From assembly GCA_024648695.1 (NCBI GenBank), contig JACAVV010000021.1, positions 1 to 64,000 of the forward strand: a stretch of 64,000 nt of DNA, read 5' to 3'. A model generated the notes under the pieces. The model worked only from the letters and a program-made list of their open reading frames with translations, was not told where the DNA came from and did no database searches. This DNA comes from Nitrospina sp. Its GTDB lineage: Bacteria > Nitrospinota > Nitrospinia > Nitrospinales > JACRGP01. The translations under genes were made by a program, and so were the position numbers. Of the stretch, positions 33,257 to 42,183 are shown piece by piece (positions within the stretch are counted from its first letter, which is position 1; each line of letters starts with the position of its first letter).

Positions 33257-35392
33257 ATGGAGAATCCACCTCAAAAAGCCCTCGATTCTGTCCAGCCTCC
33301 CCAAACACAAGGGGCTGTATGGGATGGGAAAGGCGTCCATTTCTCCCTCTATTCAGAACACGCCCATCGAGTTTACCTTTGTTTGTTTGACTCTCCAGAC
33401 AGCCAAAGTGAATCCAAACGAATTCCACTAAAAAAGAATGATCACCTCTGGCATGCGTATGTACCGGATGTGAAACCGGGGGTTCTGTATGGTTTCCGGG
33501 TGGATGGCCCGTTTCAGCCTGATAACGGACTATGGTTCAATTCGGTTAAAGTGCTTGCGGACCCCTGCGCCAGGGATTTTGGCAGGCTTCCCATTTGGGA
33601 TGAATCCCTGTTTGCTTATCCCTTTGGCGATGTGTCAAATCCTCCTAAAAAAGACAAAAGGGACAATACCGCATTCGCTCCCCTTTCCAAAGTGATTGAC
33701 CCGGCCTACGATTGGCAAGGCGATCAATTGCCTGGAATTCCCTGGAACGAAACCATCATATACGAAACCCACGTTAAAGGCCTGACCCAATTGCACCCAC
33801 AAGTTCCTGAAGCTATAAGGGGCACCTATTCTGGAATGGCGAGTGAGGTGATTCTGGATTACTTTGAGAAGCTGGGTGTCTCTGCTATTGAATTGCTTCC
33901 CATTCAGCAATCGTTTTCAGAGCACCATTTGTATCAAAAGAAGCTGACGAATTATTGGGGGTACAACACTCTGGGCTGGTTTGCCCCGGACTCCCGATTT
34001 GCCGCCACCTCAGATCCTGTACGCGAGTTTAAAGATATGATTAAGGCCTACCATGCACGCGGCCTTGAGGTGATTCTGGATGTTGTTTACAACCACACCC
34101 CGGAAGGCAACCGCTGGGGACCCATGTTGTTTTTTCGCGGAATCGACAATGCTGTGTATTACCGTTTGCAAGAGAATGATAAAAAAGAATACAAGGATTT
34201 CACAGGTTGCGGCAACACCATAGACATGATGCATCCCCAGGTACTGAAACTGGTTCTGGACAGCTTAAAGTATTGGGTCGAGGAAATGCATGTCGACGGG
34301 TTCCGGTTTGATCTCGCGTGCGCTTTGGGAAGAACTCACGACCACTTCGATCCCAATGCTCCTTTTTTTCAGGCAATTCAAAACGATCCCGAATTGTCGA
34401 AAGTAAAACTCATCGCCGAGCCCTGGGATTTGGGGGAGGGTGGTTATCAACTAGGCAATTTCCCCAAAGGCTGGGCCGAATGGAACGGGTTGTACCGCGA
34501 CCAGATCCGTAAATTCTGGCGCGGCGATTCAGGTCAGATTGGAGGACTCGCCACCCGCATCTCCGGAAGCAGTGATCTGTTTCAAGGCAAAGGCCGCACA
34601 CCACAAGCTAATATCAACTACATCATTTCCCACGATGGCTTCACTCTGGAGGATTTGGTAAGTTACAAGAAAAAAAATAATCTGGCTAATGGAGAAGAAA
34701 ATCGGGACGGCCCTCATGATAACTTTAGTTGGAATTGTGGAATTGAGGGCCAAACAGGAAATCATAAAGTTTGGGATCGGCGCAATCAATCGAAACGAAA
34801 TATTCTAGCGACTCTGTTGTTGTCCCAGGGAGTTCCCATGATATGTGGCGGTGATGAATTTGGTCGTAGTCAAAATGGCAATAACAATGCTTACTGTCAG
34901 GACAATGAAATCAACTGGTATTGCTGGGAATGGGACCGCAATCAATCTGAATTGTTTCAATTCGCTCAAATGCTGATCAAACTGCGAAGAAGTCTGGGGT
35001 CATTTCATAAAACCCATTACAGTTCCGGGCAGAAACCTCCTGGCCAAATTTTCAAGGAACTATCGTGGTTTTATCCCTCCGGACGGGAAATGTCCCAGGA
35101 ACAATGGTTGAATCCCGAAAACAAAACCTTTGCAATGCGAGTTTCAATTGGGGAAAAGGAATCCGGTCAATCCTTAGACAAGACAATCCAGAGCCTGCTA
35201 TTGATACTATTCAACGCAAGTTCCCACCAGAAATCTTTTGTTTTGCCCGCTCATAAAAGTGGCATGAAATGGATACAAAAACTGGATACTGCACTTACCA
35301 ATGAAAACCAATCGGTTGTATCGGTCCGTGGAGGACAGGCATTTGATTTAAAGGCAAATAGTTTGGTGCTTTTTCTATGGCAGGGAAAATGA
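33257..35392 (+). CDS. glgX: Glycogen debranching enzyme (GlgX / isoamylase type)
   Basis: This 711-residue cytosolic family GH13 enzyme hydrolyses alpha-1,6 branches of phosphorylase-trimmed glycogen. An N-terminal CBM48-like domain (about 15-120, GAVWDGKGVHFSLYSEHAHR) precedes the barrel. Catalytic residues are visible: nucleophile Asp352 in GFRFDLAC, acid/base Glu388 in IAEPWDLG and Asp460 in SHDGFT. Length is a little above the 657 of E. coli GlgX and typical of isoamylase-like debranching enzymes. No other glycogen genes are adjacent. It is bracketed by two palindromic repeats and stands as a single transcription unit. The ATG at 33257 follows a weak ribosome site. Confidence 0.95.
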   Translation: MENPPQKALDSVQPPQTQGAVWDGKGVHFSLYSEHAHRVYLCLFDSPDSQSESKRIPLKKNDHLWHAYVPDVKPGVLYGFRVDGPFQPDNGLWFNSVKVLADPCARDFGRLPIWDESLFAYPFGDVSNPPKKDKRDNTAFAPLSKVIDPAYDWQGDQLPGIPWNETIIYETHVKGLTQLHPQVPEAIRGTYSGMASEVILDYFEKLGVSAIELLPIQQSFSEHHLYQKKLTNYWGYNTLGWFAPDSRFAATSDPVREFKDMIKAYHARGLEVILDVVYNHTPEGNRWGPMLFFRGIDNAVYYRLQENDKKEYKDFTGCGNTIDMMHPQVLKLVLDSLKYWVEEMHVDGFRFDLACALGRTHDHFDPNAPFFQAIQNDPELSKVKLIAEPWDLGEGGYQLGNFPKGWAEWNGLYRDQIRKFWRGDSGQIGGLATRISGSSDLFQGKGRTPQANINYIISHDGFTLEDLVSYKKKNNLANGEENRDGPHDNFSWNCGIEGQTGNHKVWDRRNQSKRNILATLLLSQGVPMICGGDEFGRSQNGNNNAYCQDNEINWYCWEWDRNQSELFQFAQMLIKLRRSLGSFHKTHYSSGQKPPGQIFKELSWFYPSGREMSQEQWLNPENKTFAMRVSIGEKESGQSLDKTIQSLLLILFNASSHQKSFVLPAHKSGMKWIQKLDTALTNENQSVVSVRGGQAFDLKANSLVLFLWQGK

Positions 35393-35696
35393 TCAATGCG
35401 TTTTTTACAAGACCCGAATTATGGATAAGAAGTTACCCTTTTCACTCGAGGGAGAAAATTAAGGTGAGGTGGATGAATGAGGCCGAAGGCCCACCAAAAT
35501 ATACGGCTTTTTGGATTTATCCATGACTCCGGTTTACGAGGGTTTAAGGATCCCGAAAAGTGGCTTGCCCAAAAAACTCTGCGAGCAAACGTAGATATCC
35601 AAGCCAGGGATAACATCTCCCCTTCAATGGGTGGGAAAGGAAGAGGTTAGAGGGAATCCGGTAAACGTTGTAATCTCTTTTTTTTCAGCATGGCCT
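35393..35696. other. Convergent spacer between glgX and the histidine kinase
   Basis: The spacer holds the second palindromic repeat copy at 35435-35495. A more degraded relative follows (CTCCCCTTCAATGGGTGGG near 35618-35636). Both genes end here. No gene-like frame is seen. Confidence 0.5.
35435..35495 (+). repeat. Palindromic intergenic repeat, copy downstream of glgX
   Basis: Its 3' half (AATGAGGCCGAAGGCC) is identical to that of the copy at 33168-33229, and the preceding part (CCCTTTTCACTCGAGGGAG...AAGGTGAGG) is a diverged version. The first stem is partly decayed. Confidence 0.6.
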
Positions 35697-38249
35697 TTAT
35701 GAGGCTTTTACTTTTTCCAAAGATTCCATAATTCCCTCCATGTCATAATGATCAATCAAGGAACTAAAAAACTTTCCCACATGTTCAGGAACCTTATTTT
35801 GGTTTATAAGTTCAATTACACAGGCTTCAAGTTCGGTAATATTATATAAAGAAGCGGCGATCCTCATTTTTTTGACCAGATCCTCCGGAAGGTTTATCTG
35901 TGACAGGTCGTATTCTTTTTTCGTATAAAACTCTGGATTGGTTGATGGAACTTCTTCGTAAATAAACTCAATCTGAAGCAAATTTTTCAAACAATCAAAT
36001 ATCTGATTTAATTTAAAAGGTTTTGAAATGTACTCATCAAAACCCAAATCCAGATAATAGTTCCGGGTTCGGTCGATTGTCGAAGCCGTTATTGCCACCA
36101 CCTTGACCTCTTTAATAGTTTGGTCTTTGCGAATAAATTTAATCGCATCATCGCCCCGTAAGAGAGGCATTTTCATATCCATAAATATAATATCAGGAAT
36201 CAGGCGCTGGGCGATCTCAAATGTTTCCTTTCCATTTCCTGAAAAATAAACTTTAACTCCGATATCTGTTAACAGTTTAGCCAACAGATTTCGATTTTCC
36301 TCCACATCGTCTGCAATTAAAGCGGAAACCTCACAGCCTTCGGCTAAATGCAGTACTGACAGGTTTTCAGTAGCATTGTTTTTGGATAGAGACTCCCTGG
36401 AGGAGGGTAGTCTGAGAGTGAAATAAAAATGGGCGCCTTCGTTTTCTTTCGATTCAAAAAATAAATCGGATTCCATCAATTCCAGTTGGCTTTTTGCGAT
36501 GGAAAGCCCTAAACCCGTGCCTCCTTTTTTAGACCCGTGATCGTCCTGATGAAAAGCATCAAATATTCTTTTCTGTTCGTTGAACGGGATACCAATACCC
36601 GTATCTTTGATATCAAAACGGTACAGGTTTTCATTTATGGATCGGACTTTTAATGACACACTTCCGGATTCTGTAAATTTAATTGCGTTTCCCAGAAGGT
36701 TGATCAGGATCTGTTTAATTTTCTGTTCGTCTCCCAATACCCAAACAGGACTATCGAATCCGTTTACCTCCCAATTTATATGTTTCTCCTGGCAACGGAA
36801 ATGGAACAAGGTTTCAAGTTCTTTAATCAATTCCGCAAGATTGAAATCGCTCTGGTGAAGTTCCATTTTTCCAGCTTCGATTTTGGAAATATCAAGAATT
36901 TCATTGATCATATTTAAAAGATTTTTACCGCTTTTTTCTATGACTTTCAGGGAATCTCTGGTTTCTTCATCCAAACTTCTGTTTCTCAGAAGAATTTGAG
37001 AATATCCTAAAACCGCATTCATAGGGGTCCGGATTTCATGGCTCATGTTTGCCAGAAAAATAGATTTTGCTTTGTTCGCCTTTTCAGCATCCTCGCGCGC
37101 TCTTAAAATTTCCTGCTCATAAAGTTTTCGTTCGCTGATATCCCTGATTATGGAAGACGCGCCGATTATTTCCCCACTTTCGTTTCTTATGGGAGACACA
37201 GTTAGTGACGCATGGATCCTGGTTCCATTTTTTTTGACGCGAATGGTTTCAAAATTATTGACCATATTTCCCTGCCGGATTCTGTCAATAAACATTTTAT
37301 TTTCCCGTTTCCGGTCTTCTGGATAAACTACCAAAATGTTTTTACCCACTACCTCCTTGTTAGAGTAACCGTAAATTTTTTCGGCACCTTTGTTCCAACT
37401 GATTATCTTTCCATTGAGATCGCTTCCTATGACACCGTCATCCGTACCTTCAATAATTGAGGTTAGGAAAGATTCACCGATACGTATGCCACGAACCTCC
37501 AGGTGCACAGCATAGGTAAGTGCAGCAAGATAAGCAAAAAGCCGCAAAACGTGCCACAGCCACCATGTCATATCCCACAGTTTTGATAACTCAAAGATAA
37601 TGCTGGCCGTGCCAAATAGTCCGCAATGCAAAGCAAATAAATAGTCTTCCCACTTGTTTTGCGTTTTAAATCTATAAATGAAACAGATAGTAGCTAAATA
37701 AAACACCAGGGCACCTGCATAGTGGAGGAATTTTGCTGGGAAACTAAATCCTCCATTTCTGACCATGGGGGGTATGGCTTGGGGAAATAGAAATGATCCT
37801 GCAGAGAACAACAGGATTACCACCACAACAACAGAAGTCCTGCTTATCGGGATTTTGTAACCTTTGAGAATATGAGGAGTCCAGACAAACCCAAAAAATA
37901 ATCCACCGAAAAAAGTGGCCGTTGTGTGGAGCCAGACAAATAGCTTGCCCGGATCAACCATGGCATGGAATATGTCCAGGAGTCCCATACTGAGAAGGGC
38001 ACTGGAAACAAAAAAATGATGCGTTTTATCGGCTTCTTCTTTTTCACCCAAAAGAAGAACCCCCGCCACGGAAAGGGCGATCATTCCGCCCAGGGACTCC
38101 AGTGAACTATGAAACGCGATACTTTTCCACCTGATGTCGGGATAAAAGGTTAAAGCGGCCCACCCTGCAATCAACGGAAGGGCTACCGAATAAATGATAA
38201 CCCTTAGTATTAACAAGCCTTGGTTGTCTTTTAATAACTTGGTGGTCAT
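35697..38249 (-). CDS. Membrane hybrid sensor histidine kinase / response regulator
   Basis: This is an 850-residue protein. About residues 1-260 contain seven to eight hydrophobic helices with a MASE3-like pattern (FHSSLESLGGMIAL, GLLDIFHAM, FVWLHTTATFFGGLFFGFVW). A PAS domain follows (about 265-385, ending in the RDISERK linker). The HisKA has phospho-acceptor His404 in MSHEIRTPMN. The HATPase_c has N, G1 and G2 boxes (GNAIKFTESG, DTGIGIP, GGTGLGLSIAK). The receiver has phospho-acceptor Asp691 in FMDMKMP. The last 70 residues are helical and resemble a degenerate phosphotransfer tail without an obvious His. No partner regulator is adjacent. The signal is unknown. Confidence 0.92.
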   Translation of the reverse strand: MTTKLLKDNQGLLILRVIIYSVALPLIAGWAALTFYPDIRWKSIAFHSSLESLGGMIALSVAGVLLLGEKEEADKTHHFFVSSALLSMGLLDIFHAMVDPGKLFVWLHTTATFFGGLFFGFVWTPHILKGYKIPISRTSVVVVVILLFSAGSFLFPQAIPPMVRNGGFSFPAKFLHYAGALVFYLATICFIYRFKTQNKWEDYLFALHCGLFGTASIIFELSKLWDMTWWLWHVLRLFAYLAALTYAVHLEVRGIRIGESFLTSIIEGTDDGVIGSDLNGKIISWNKGAEKIYGYSNKEVVGKNILVVYPEDRKRENKMFIDRIRQGNMVNNFETIRVKKNGTRIHASLTVSPIRNESGEIIGASSIIRDISERKLYEQEILRAREDAEKANKAKSIFLANMSHEIRTPMNAVLGYSQILLRNRSLDEETRDSLKVIEKSGKNLLNMINEILDISKIEAGKMELHQSDFNLAELIKELETLFHFRCQEKHINWEVNGFDSPVWVLGDEQKIKQILINLLGNAIKFTESGSVSLKVRSINENLYRFDIKDTGIGIPFNEQKRIFDAFHQDDHGSKKGGTGLGLSIAKSQLELMESDLFFESKENEGAHFYFTLRLPSSRESLSKNNATENLSVLHLAEGCEVSALIADDVEENRNLLAKLLTDIGVKVYFSGNGKETFEIAQRLIPDIIFMDMKMPLLRGDDAIKFIRKDQTIKEVKVVAITASTIDRTRNYYLDLGFDEYISKPFKLNQIFDCLKNLLQIEFIYEEVPSTNPEFYTKKEYDLSQINLPEDLVKKMRIAASLYNITELEACVIELINQNKVPEHVGKFFSSLIDHYDMEGIMESLEKVKAS

Positions 38250-38287
38250 TGTCGAAGCTTAAAATTATATTTAAACATAATTACATT

Positions 38288-38316
38288 AGATTACTTTATG
38301 ATTCCTTGTCTTTCAA
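38288..38316 (-). promoter_or_regulatory. Putative promoter of the hybrid histidine kinase
   Basis: On the minus strand TTGAAA (38316-38311) and TAATCT (38293-38288) are 17 bases apart, about 40 bases before the start codon. The -35 box lies inside a small hairpin (CCTTG/CAAGG). The -10 match is modest. Confidence 0.35.
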
Positions 38317-38578
38317 GGTAAATCATATATTTGAATTAAGAATTAATCGAAGGGGGGTTGATGTGGTATGTCGGGTTTTTTTCTTAATTTGAATCAATAA
38401 TCTCAGGATTGGAGGTCGGGTTTTAAGCCCAGTTGGCATGCGAAAACCTCAAAATATAAAAAATTGTACGAAAACTCAAAAAATAAGTGCAAAACTTTTA
38501 AATCGCGTGTATACTTTCTTTTCCTTTCAAAGCAAAACTAATCCAAAAACTACAAAAAATCCCATTTTTAATTTTTGT

Positions 38579-38608
38579 TTGACAAGGGCTAGTTTAAACC
38601 TGTAGAAT
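38579..38608 (+). promoter_or_regulatory. Promoter of the tRNA-rpmG-secE-nusG operon
   Basis: A perfect TTGACA (38579-38584) and TAGAAT (38603-38608) are 18 bases apart, with the predicted start about 15 bases before the first tRNA. It is probably the main promoter of the tRNA cluster, reading on into secE-nusG and the ribosomal genes. Confidence 0.75.
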
Positions 38609-38630
38609 CGCTTGTTTTAAGTTTAAATGG

Positions 38631-38706
38631 GCTGGTATAGCTCAGTTGGTAGAGCAGCTGATTTGTAATCAGCAGGTCGGGGGTTCAAGTCCCTTTACCA
38701 GCTCCA
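38631..38706 (+). tRNA. tRNA-Thr (anticodon TGT)
   Basis: A complete cloverleaf: acceptor GCTGGTA with TACCAGC, anticodon stem GCTGA/TCAGC around loop TTTGTAA, and T arm GGTTCAAGTCC. CCA is encoded at the end (38704-38706). It is the first gene of the cluster. Confidence 0.95.
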
Positions 38707-38815
38707 ACCTAAATTGTTGATTTTTATACGAGTTGGCAGGTTTCCCGCAGATTGGTTATGTGTTGAATGGTGGATGGTGACAGGAATTTCAAGGTGATTT
38801 GATCGGTTTTATTGC

Positions 38816-38897
38816 GGGGAGGTTCCCGAGTGGCCAAAGGGAACAGACTGTAAATCTGTCGGCTCAGCCTTCGGAGGTTCGAATCCTCCCCTCCCCA
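38816..38897 (+). tRNA. tRNA-Tyr (anticodon GTA)
   Basis: A class II tRNA with a long variable arm. Acceptor GGGGAGG pairs with CCTCCCC, the anticodon stem is ACAGA/TCTGT around CTGTAAA, and the T arm is GGAGG TTCGAAT CCTCC. The discriminator is A and CCA is not encoded. Confidence 0.94.
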
Positions 38898-38924
38898 CTG
38901 GATTTTATAATTTTAAGACTCGTT

Positions 38925-39001
38925 GCGGGAATAGCTCAGATGGCTAGAGCGTCAGCCTTCCAAGCTGAGGGTCGGGGGTTCGAGTCCCCTTTCCCGCTCC
39001 A
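38925..39001 (+). tRNA. tRNA-Gly (anticodon TCC)
   Basis: Acceptor GCGGGAA pairs with TTCCCGC, and the anticodon stem TCAGC/GCTGA holds loop CTTCCAA. A T arm with GGTTCGAGTCC is present and CCA is encoded at 38999-39001. Confidence 0.95.
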
Positions 39002-39040
39002 AAGTATTTGTCAAGGTAGTGTTTTGTAAACAGATTAAAC

Positions 39041-39112
39041 GCCCACGTAGCTCAGTGGTGGAGCACTTCCTTGGTAAGGAAGAGGTCATCGGTTCAATCC
39101 CGATCGTGGGCT
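39041..39112 (+). tRNA. tRNA-Thr (anticodon GGT)
   Basis: Acceptor GCCCACG pairs with CGTGGGC, and the anticodon stem CTTCC/GGAAG holds loop TTGGTAA. The T arm contains GGTTCAATCCC. CCA is not encoded (CTG follows). With the Thr-Tyr-Gly genes before it, this is the order found upstream of tufB in E. coli. Confidence 0.95.
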
Positions 39113-39183
39113 CTGTTTAATTGATTGGTTTTTTATGCTCTGTTGGTTTGGGCTTTTGATAAACGTATAGCAAGAATGGATCC

Positions 39184-39333
39184 ATGCGAGATATTGTTCT
39201 TTTGGCCTGCGGCGATTGTAAACGCAGGAATTACAGCACAACGAAAAATAAAAAGACGACGACGGGCCGTCTGGAGTTTAACAAGTATTGCAGGTTTTGC
39301 AGGAAGCATACGCCGCATAAAGAGACTAAGTAG
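39184..39333 (+). CDS. rpmG: Large ribosomal subunit protein bL33 (zinc-binding form)
   Basis: This 49-residue protein has an unmistakable bL33 sequence: [17 protein letters not shown], then a basic stretch, then [15 protein letters not shown]. The two CxxC pairs (CGDC and CRFC) mark the zinc-containing C+ form. It is short and easily missed. It sits between tRNA-Thr and tRNA-Trp, upstream of secE, where rpmG is found in many bacteria. The ribosome site is weak (GGA shortly before the ATG). Confidence 0.93.
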   Translation: MRDIVLLACGDCKRRNYSTTKNKKTTTGRLEFNKYCRFCRKHTPHKETK

Positions 39334-39444
39334 TTTTCGATGGGCTTGGGTTTTGTCGATTGTTGGACGCATTCGAATTGAGAACCATTGGCGTCCCATT
39401 TGAAGCATTTTTTTTTGGTCTTTCCTGTTGTCCTTAAAGAATTT

Positions 39445-39519
39445 AGGCCAGTAGCTCCTAACGGCTAGAGCACCGGACTCCAAATCTGGGGGTTGGGGGT
39501 TCGAATCCCTCCTGGCCTG
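39445..39519 (+). tRNA. tRNA-Trp (anticodon CCA)
   Basis: Acceptor AGGCCAG pairs with CTGGCCT, the anticodon stem CCGGA/TCTGG holds loop CTCCAAA, and the T arm has GGTTCGAATCC. CCA is not encoded. The gene lies 26 bases before secE, so the tRNA and the secE message are probably cut from one transcript. Confidence 0.94.
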
Positions 39520-39545
39520 TATGTAAACGTTAAATTATTGGGATT

Positions 39546-39728
39546 ATGATTCATAAAGCGCTGGATTTTTTATCTGGAGTCAAACAAGAGGTTAAAAAGG
39601 TTACCTGGCCCTCCCGGCGAGATGCAATGGGAGGGACGATGGTGGTATTGGTTGTGGTGTTTCTTGTTTCTTTGTATTTGGGAATTGTAGATACCATTTT
39701 GTCCAAGATCATCCAGAGTATTATTTGA
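39546..39728 (+). CDS. secE: Protein translocase subunit SecE
   Basis: This 60-residue inner-membrane protein clamps the SecY channel. It has a short amphipathic helix with the family signature VKQEVKKVTWPSRRDA (about residues 12-27) and one transmembrane helix (VVLVVVFLVSLYLGIVDTIL). This is the short single-span form, unlike the three-span E. coli protein. nusG starts one base after its stop. Confidence 0.95.
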   Translation: MIHKALDFLSGVKQEVKKVTWPSRRDAMGGTMVVLVVVFLVSLYLGIVDTILSKIIQSII

Positions 39729-39729
39729 T

Positions 39730-40278
39730 ATGGAATCAGGGAATCCCGTAGAGAAGCAGTGGTATGTGATTCATACTTATTCCGGGTATGAGCAGAAGGT
39801 CAAAATGAGCCTGGAGGAAAAGTTTGAGCATGCCGGAATTAAGGATAAGGTCGGTGAAATCATTATTCCGACGGAAGAGGTGGTTGAGATCCGTCAGGGA
39901 AAGAAAAAGATTTCGTCTCGCAAGTTTTTTCCGGGCTATGTCCTGATCAATACTGAGATGGATCAGGATATGTGGTACCTGATTAAGAACACTCCCAAGG
40001 TGACCGGGTTTTTGGGAGGCGGTGCGACGCCGGTTCCTTTAAGTGAGAGCGAAATCAAGTCCATTATGGACCAGATCAAGGGCGAGTCAGCGCGGCCGAA
40101 ACCCAAATTTACTTTTGAAAGGGGTGAAAGCGTGCGTGTGATCGAGGGACCTTTTGTGAACTTTAATGGGGTTGTTGAGGAAATCAATCAGGATAAGGGT
40201 AAGGTTAAGGTGATGGTCTCCATTTTTGGCAGGGCGACACCAGTGGAGTTGGAATTCCCTCAAATTGAAAAAGTCTGA
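39730..40278 (+). CDS. nusG: Transcription termination/antitermination protein NusG
   Basis: This 182-residue protein has an NGN domain ([20 protein letters not shown] at the start, FFPGYVLI in the middle) that bridges the RNA polymerase clamp and protrusion. A C-terminal KOW domain (about 128-180, [20 protein letters not shown]) binds Rho or ribosomal protein S10. Length is normal. It follows secE by one base, the universal secE-nusG pairing. Confidence 0.97.
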   Translation: MESGNPVEKQWYVIHTYSGYEQKVKMSLEEKFEHAGIKDKVGEIIIPTEEVVEIRQGKKKISSRKFFPGYVLINTEMDQDMWYLIKNTPKVTGFLGGGATPVPLSESEIKSIMDQIKGESARPKPKFTFERGESVRVIEGPFVNFNGVVEEINQDKGKVKVMVSIFGRATPVELEFPQIEKV

Positions 40279-40327
40279 GTCCTGCAAGCCAAGCGTCAGG
40301 GCGGAAGTTGGAAAGGTTTATTAAGAT

Positions 40328-40756
40328 ATGGCCACAAAACAAATCGACGGTTTGATCAAGTTGCAGATCCCCGCGGGGCAAGCGACTCCTTCTCCTCCGG
40401 TGGGACCGGCTCTGGGGCAAAAAGGGGTCAATATCATGGAGTTTTGCAAGGCGTTTAATGCCAAGACCCAGGGGCAGGAAGGGATGGTGATTCCGGTTAT
40501 TATCACGGTTTACACCGACCGGAGTTTTACGTTTATTACCAAGTCGCCACCAGCGGCAGTGTTGCTAAAGCAAGCGGCGGGAATCGCCAAAGGTTCTTCG
40601 AACCCGAGTAAAGAGTTTGTGGGAACCGTTACTACGGAACAGCTTAAGCAGATTGCCCAGACCAAAATGGAGGATCTCAATTGTTATGATGTTGAGGGTG
40701 CGCTCAAGATCATCGCGGGTTCTGCCAAGAGCATGGGTCTTAAGGTAGCGGATTGA
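40328..40756 (+). CDS. rplK: Large ribosomal subunit protein uL11
   Basis: This 142-residue protein is part of the GTPase-associated centre with L10 and 23S rRNA. The opening [20 protein letters not shown] and the [15 protein letters not shown] segment are diagnostic. The C-terminal RNA-binding domain is intact. It precedes rplA, the L1 partner in the L11 operon. Confidence 0.97.
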   Translation: MATKQIDGLIKLQIPAGQATPSPPVGPALGQKGVNIMEFCKAFNAKTQGQEGMVIPVIITVYTDRSFTFITKSPPAAVLLKQAAGIAKGSSNPSKEFVGTVTTEQLKQIAQTKMEDLNCYDVEGALKIIAGSAKSMGLKVAD

Positions 40757-40796
40757 TTCTTCCCGCAATCCTGCGGATTTATTGATAGGAAACGAT

Positions 40797-41483
40797 ATGG
40801 CAAAGACAGGAAAAAAATTTAAAGCGGCCTTTGAAAAGGTGGAGCAGGGGAAGGCATATGAGTTGCCGGAAGCTTTGCAATTGGCCAAAGATACAGTGTG
40901 TACCAAGTTTGACTCGTCGGTGGATGTGGCGGTGAAACTGGGTGTGGATCCCCGAAAAGCGGATCAGAATATTCGCGGTAGCGTGGTGCTTCCCAAGGGT
41001 ACCGGTAAGAAGTTTCGTGTGCTGGTGTTTGCTAAAGGCGATAAGGAAAAAGAAGCCAGGGATGCGGGTGCCGAGTTTGTGGGTGCTGACGATATGGTGA
41101 AAAAAATTCAGGATGGCTGGCTGGATTTTGACCGTGTAGTGGCCACCCCCGATCTTATGGGGTTAGTGGGGCGTCTCGGGAAGGTGTTAGGTCCTCGAGG
41201 ATTGATGCCGAACCCCAAAACCGGAACCGTTACCTTTGATATTAAAAATGCCATTGATGAGATCCAGGCGGGTAAAGTAGATTTTCGAGTAGATAAAGGC
41301 GGTATAATTCATGCCTCTGTTGGAAAAGCCAGTTTTTCCGTTGGAGATCTTGAAGAAAATGTGAAAAGCCTGATCGCTACTTTGGTAAAAATGAAGCCTG
41401 CTTCCAGTAAGGGGCAGTACATTAAAGGCGTGAACTTGGCAACGACGATGGGGCCCGGGATCAAAGTAGCTTACGTTTCCTAG
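40797..41483 (+). CDS. rplA: Large ribosomal subunit protein uL1
   Basis: This 228-residue protein builds the L1 stalk near the E site and in many bacteria represses its own operon. The ATG at 40797 has AGGA eight bases upstream and is preferred to the in-frame TTG at 40782. Typical segments are [19 protein letters not shown] and [14 protein letters not shown]. Confidence 0.96.
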   Translation: MAKTGKKFKAAFEKVEQGKAYELPEALQLAKDTVCTKFDSSVDVAVKLGVDPRKADQNIRGSVVLPKGTGKKFRVLVFAKGDKEKEARDAGAEFVGADDMVKKIQDGWLDFDRVVATPDLMGLVGRLGKVLGPRGLMPNPKTGTVTFDIKNAIDEIQAGKVDFRVDKGGIIHASVGKASFSVGDLEENVKSLIATLVKMKPASSKGQYIKGVNLATTMGPGIKVAYVS

Positions 41484-41536
41484 GCAGTCGTTTTGAAAAA
41501 GATAAAATATTTAAAAACCTTAATAATTATAAGCTT

Positions 41537-42058
41537 ATGCCAAACCCAGCAAAAATAGAAACAGTAGAAAATCTTCATAGTTTATTTGAAAGCGCGAAGT
41601 CGGTCGTGTTGGCAAATTATCAAGGAATTGATGCGGTTGAATTGTGTGCTCTTAGAGCTCATATGCGCGAGCGGTCAGTGGATTTTAAAGTGATAAAAAA
41701 TACGCTGGCTCGGCAGGCGGCGAAAAATACGCTTTTTGAAATTATTGACGACAGTCTTAAGGGACCGGTGTCTCTGATTTTGAGTTATGACGATGTGATA
41801 GCTCCCGCCAAGGCATTGTCTGATTATGCTAAAAAGGGCGGTGAGAAACAGCCTGAAGTGATTTGCGGGGTGGTGGAGGGGCAAGCTATCACGCCAGCCC
41901 AGGTGAAAGCGATGTCGGACCTGCCTTCCAAGGAAGTGTTGACCGCGCAATTGCTGGGCACTTTTCAGGGGCCAACGACCAATTTTGTTGGTGTGTTTGC
42001 CAGTTTGTTGCGGAAGCTGGTGGGTACGCTTGAGGCAGTTAAGGGAACAAAGTCTTGA
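41537..42058 (+). CDS. rplJ: Large ribosomal subunit protein uL10
   Basis: This 173-residue protein is the base of the L7/L12 stalk. It carries the family's SVVLANYQGIDAVELCALR and KNTLARQAA regions and a C-terminal helix for L7/L12 dimers. Only 53 bases separate it from rplA, so the long L10 leader seen in some bacteria is not evident. A 125-base spacer before rplL may hold extra control. Confidence 0.95.
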   Translation: MPNPAKIETVENLHSLFESAKSVVLANYQGIDAVELCALRAHMRERSVDFKVIKNTLARQAAKNTLFEIIDDSLKGPVSLILSYDDVIAPAKALSDYAKKGGEKQPEVICGVVEGQAITPAQVKAMSDLPSKEVLTAQLLGTFQGPTTNFVGVFASLLRKLVGTLEAVKGTKS

Positions 42059-42183
42059 TGCCCGGAGTTGATCCGAGTTTCCTGTTTAAAATTGAGTGTA
42101 ATGCCTGCGGGCAATTGATTTTTTGGATGGCTCACTAAATTTAGTTTTTTTGAATAGTTTGATCGAATTTTTAGGAGGATACA
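42059..42183 (+). promoter_or_regulatory. rplJ-rplL spacer with hairpins and strong ribosome site
   Basis: Within 125 bases there is a small hairpin TGCC/GGCA (around 42102-42114) followed by a T-rich run. The palindrome ACTAAATTTAGT (about 42134-42145) is followed by T residues, and AGGAGG lies just before rplL. This could be an attenuator or processing region that sets the higher L7/L12 level. Confidence 0.35.

Larger units (their letters stand above)
38250..38630. other. Divergent spacer between histidine kinase and tRNA operon
   Basis: This AT-rich region has two opposed promoters: the kinase promoter candidate near 38288-38316 and the tRNA promoter at 38579-38608. No gene-like frame is seen in between. 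Confidence 0.55.

Noticed and set aside
41484-41536. L10-binding leader before rplJ
   Set aside because: Only 53 AT-rich bases are available and no kink-turn or conserved stem is visible.
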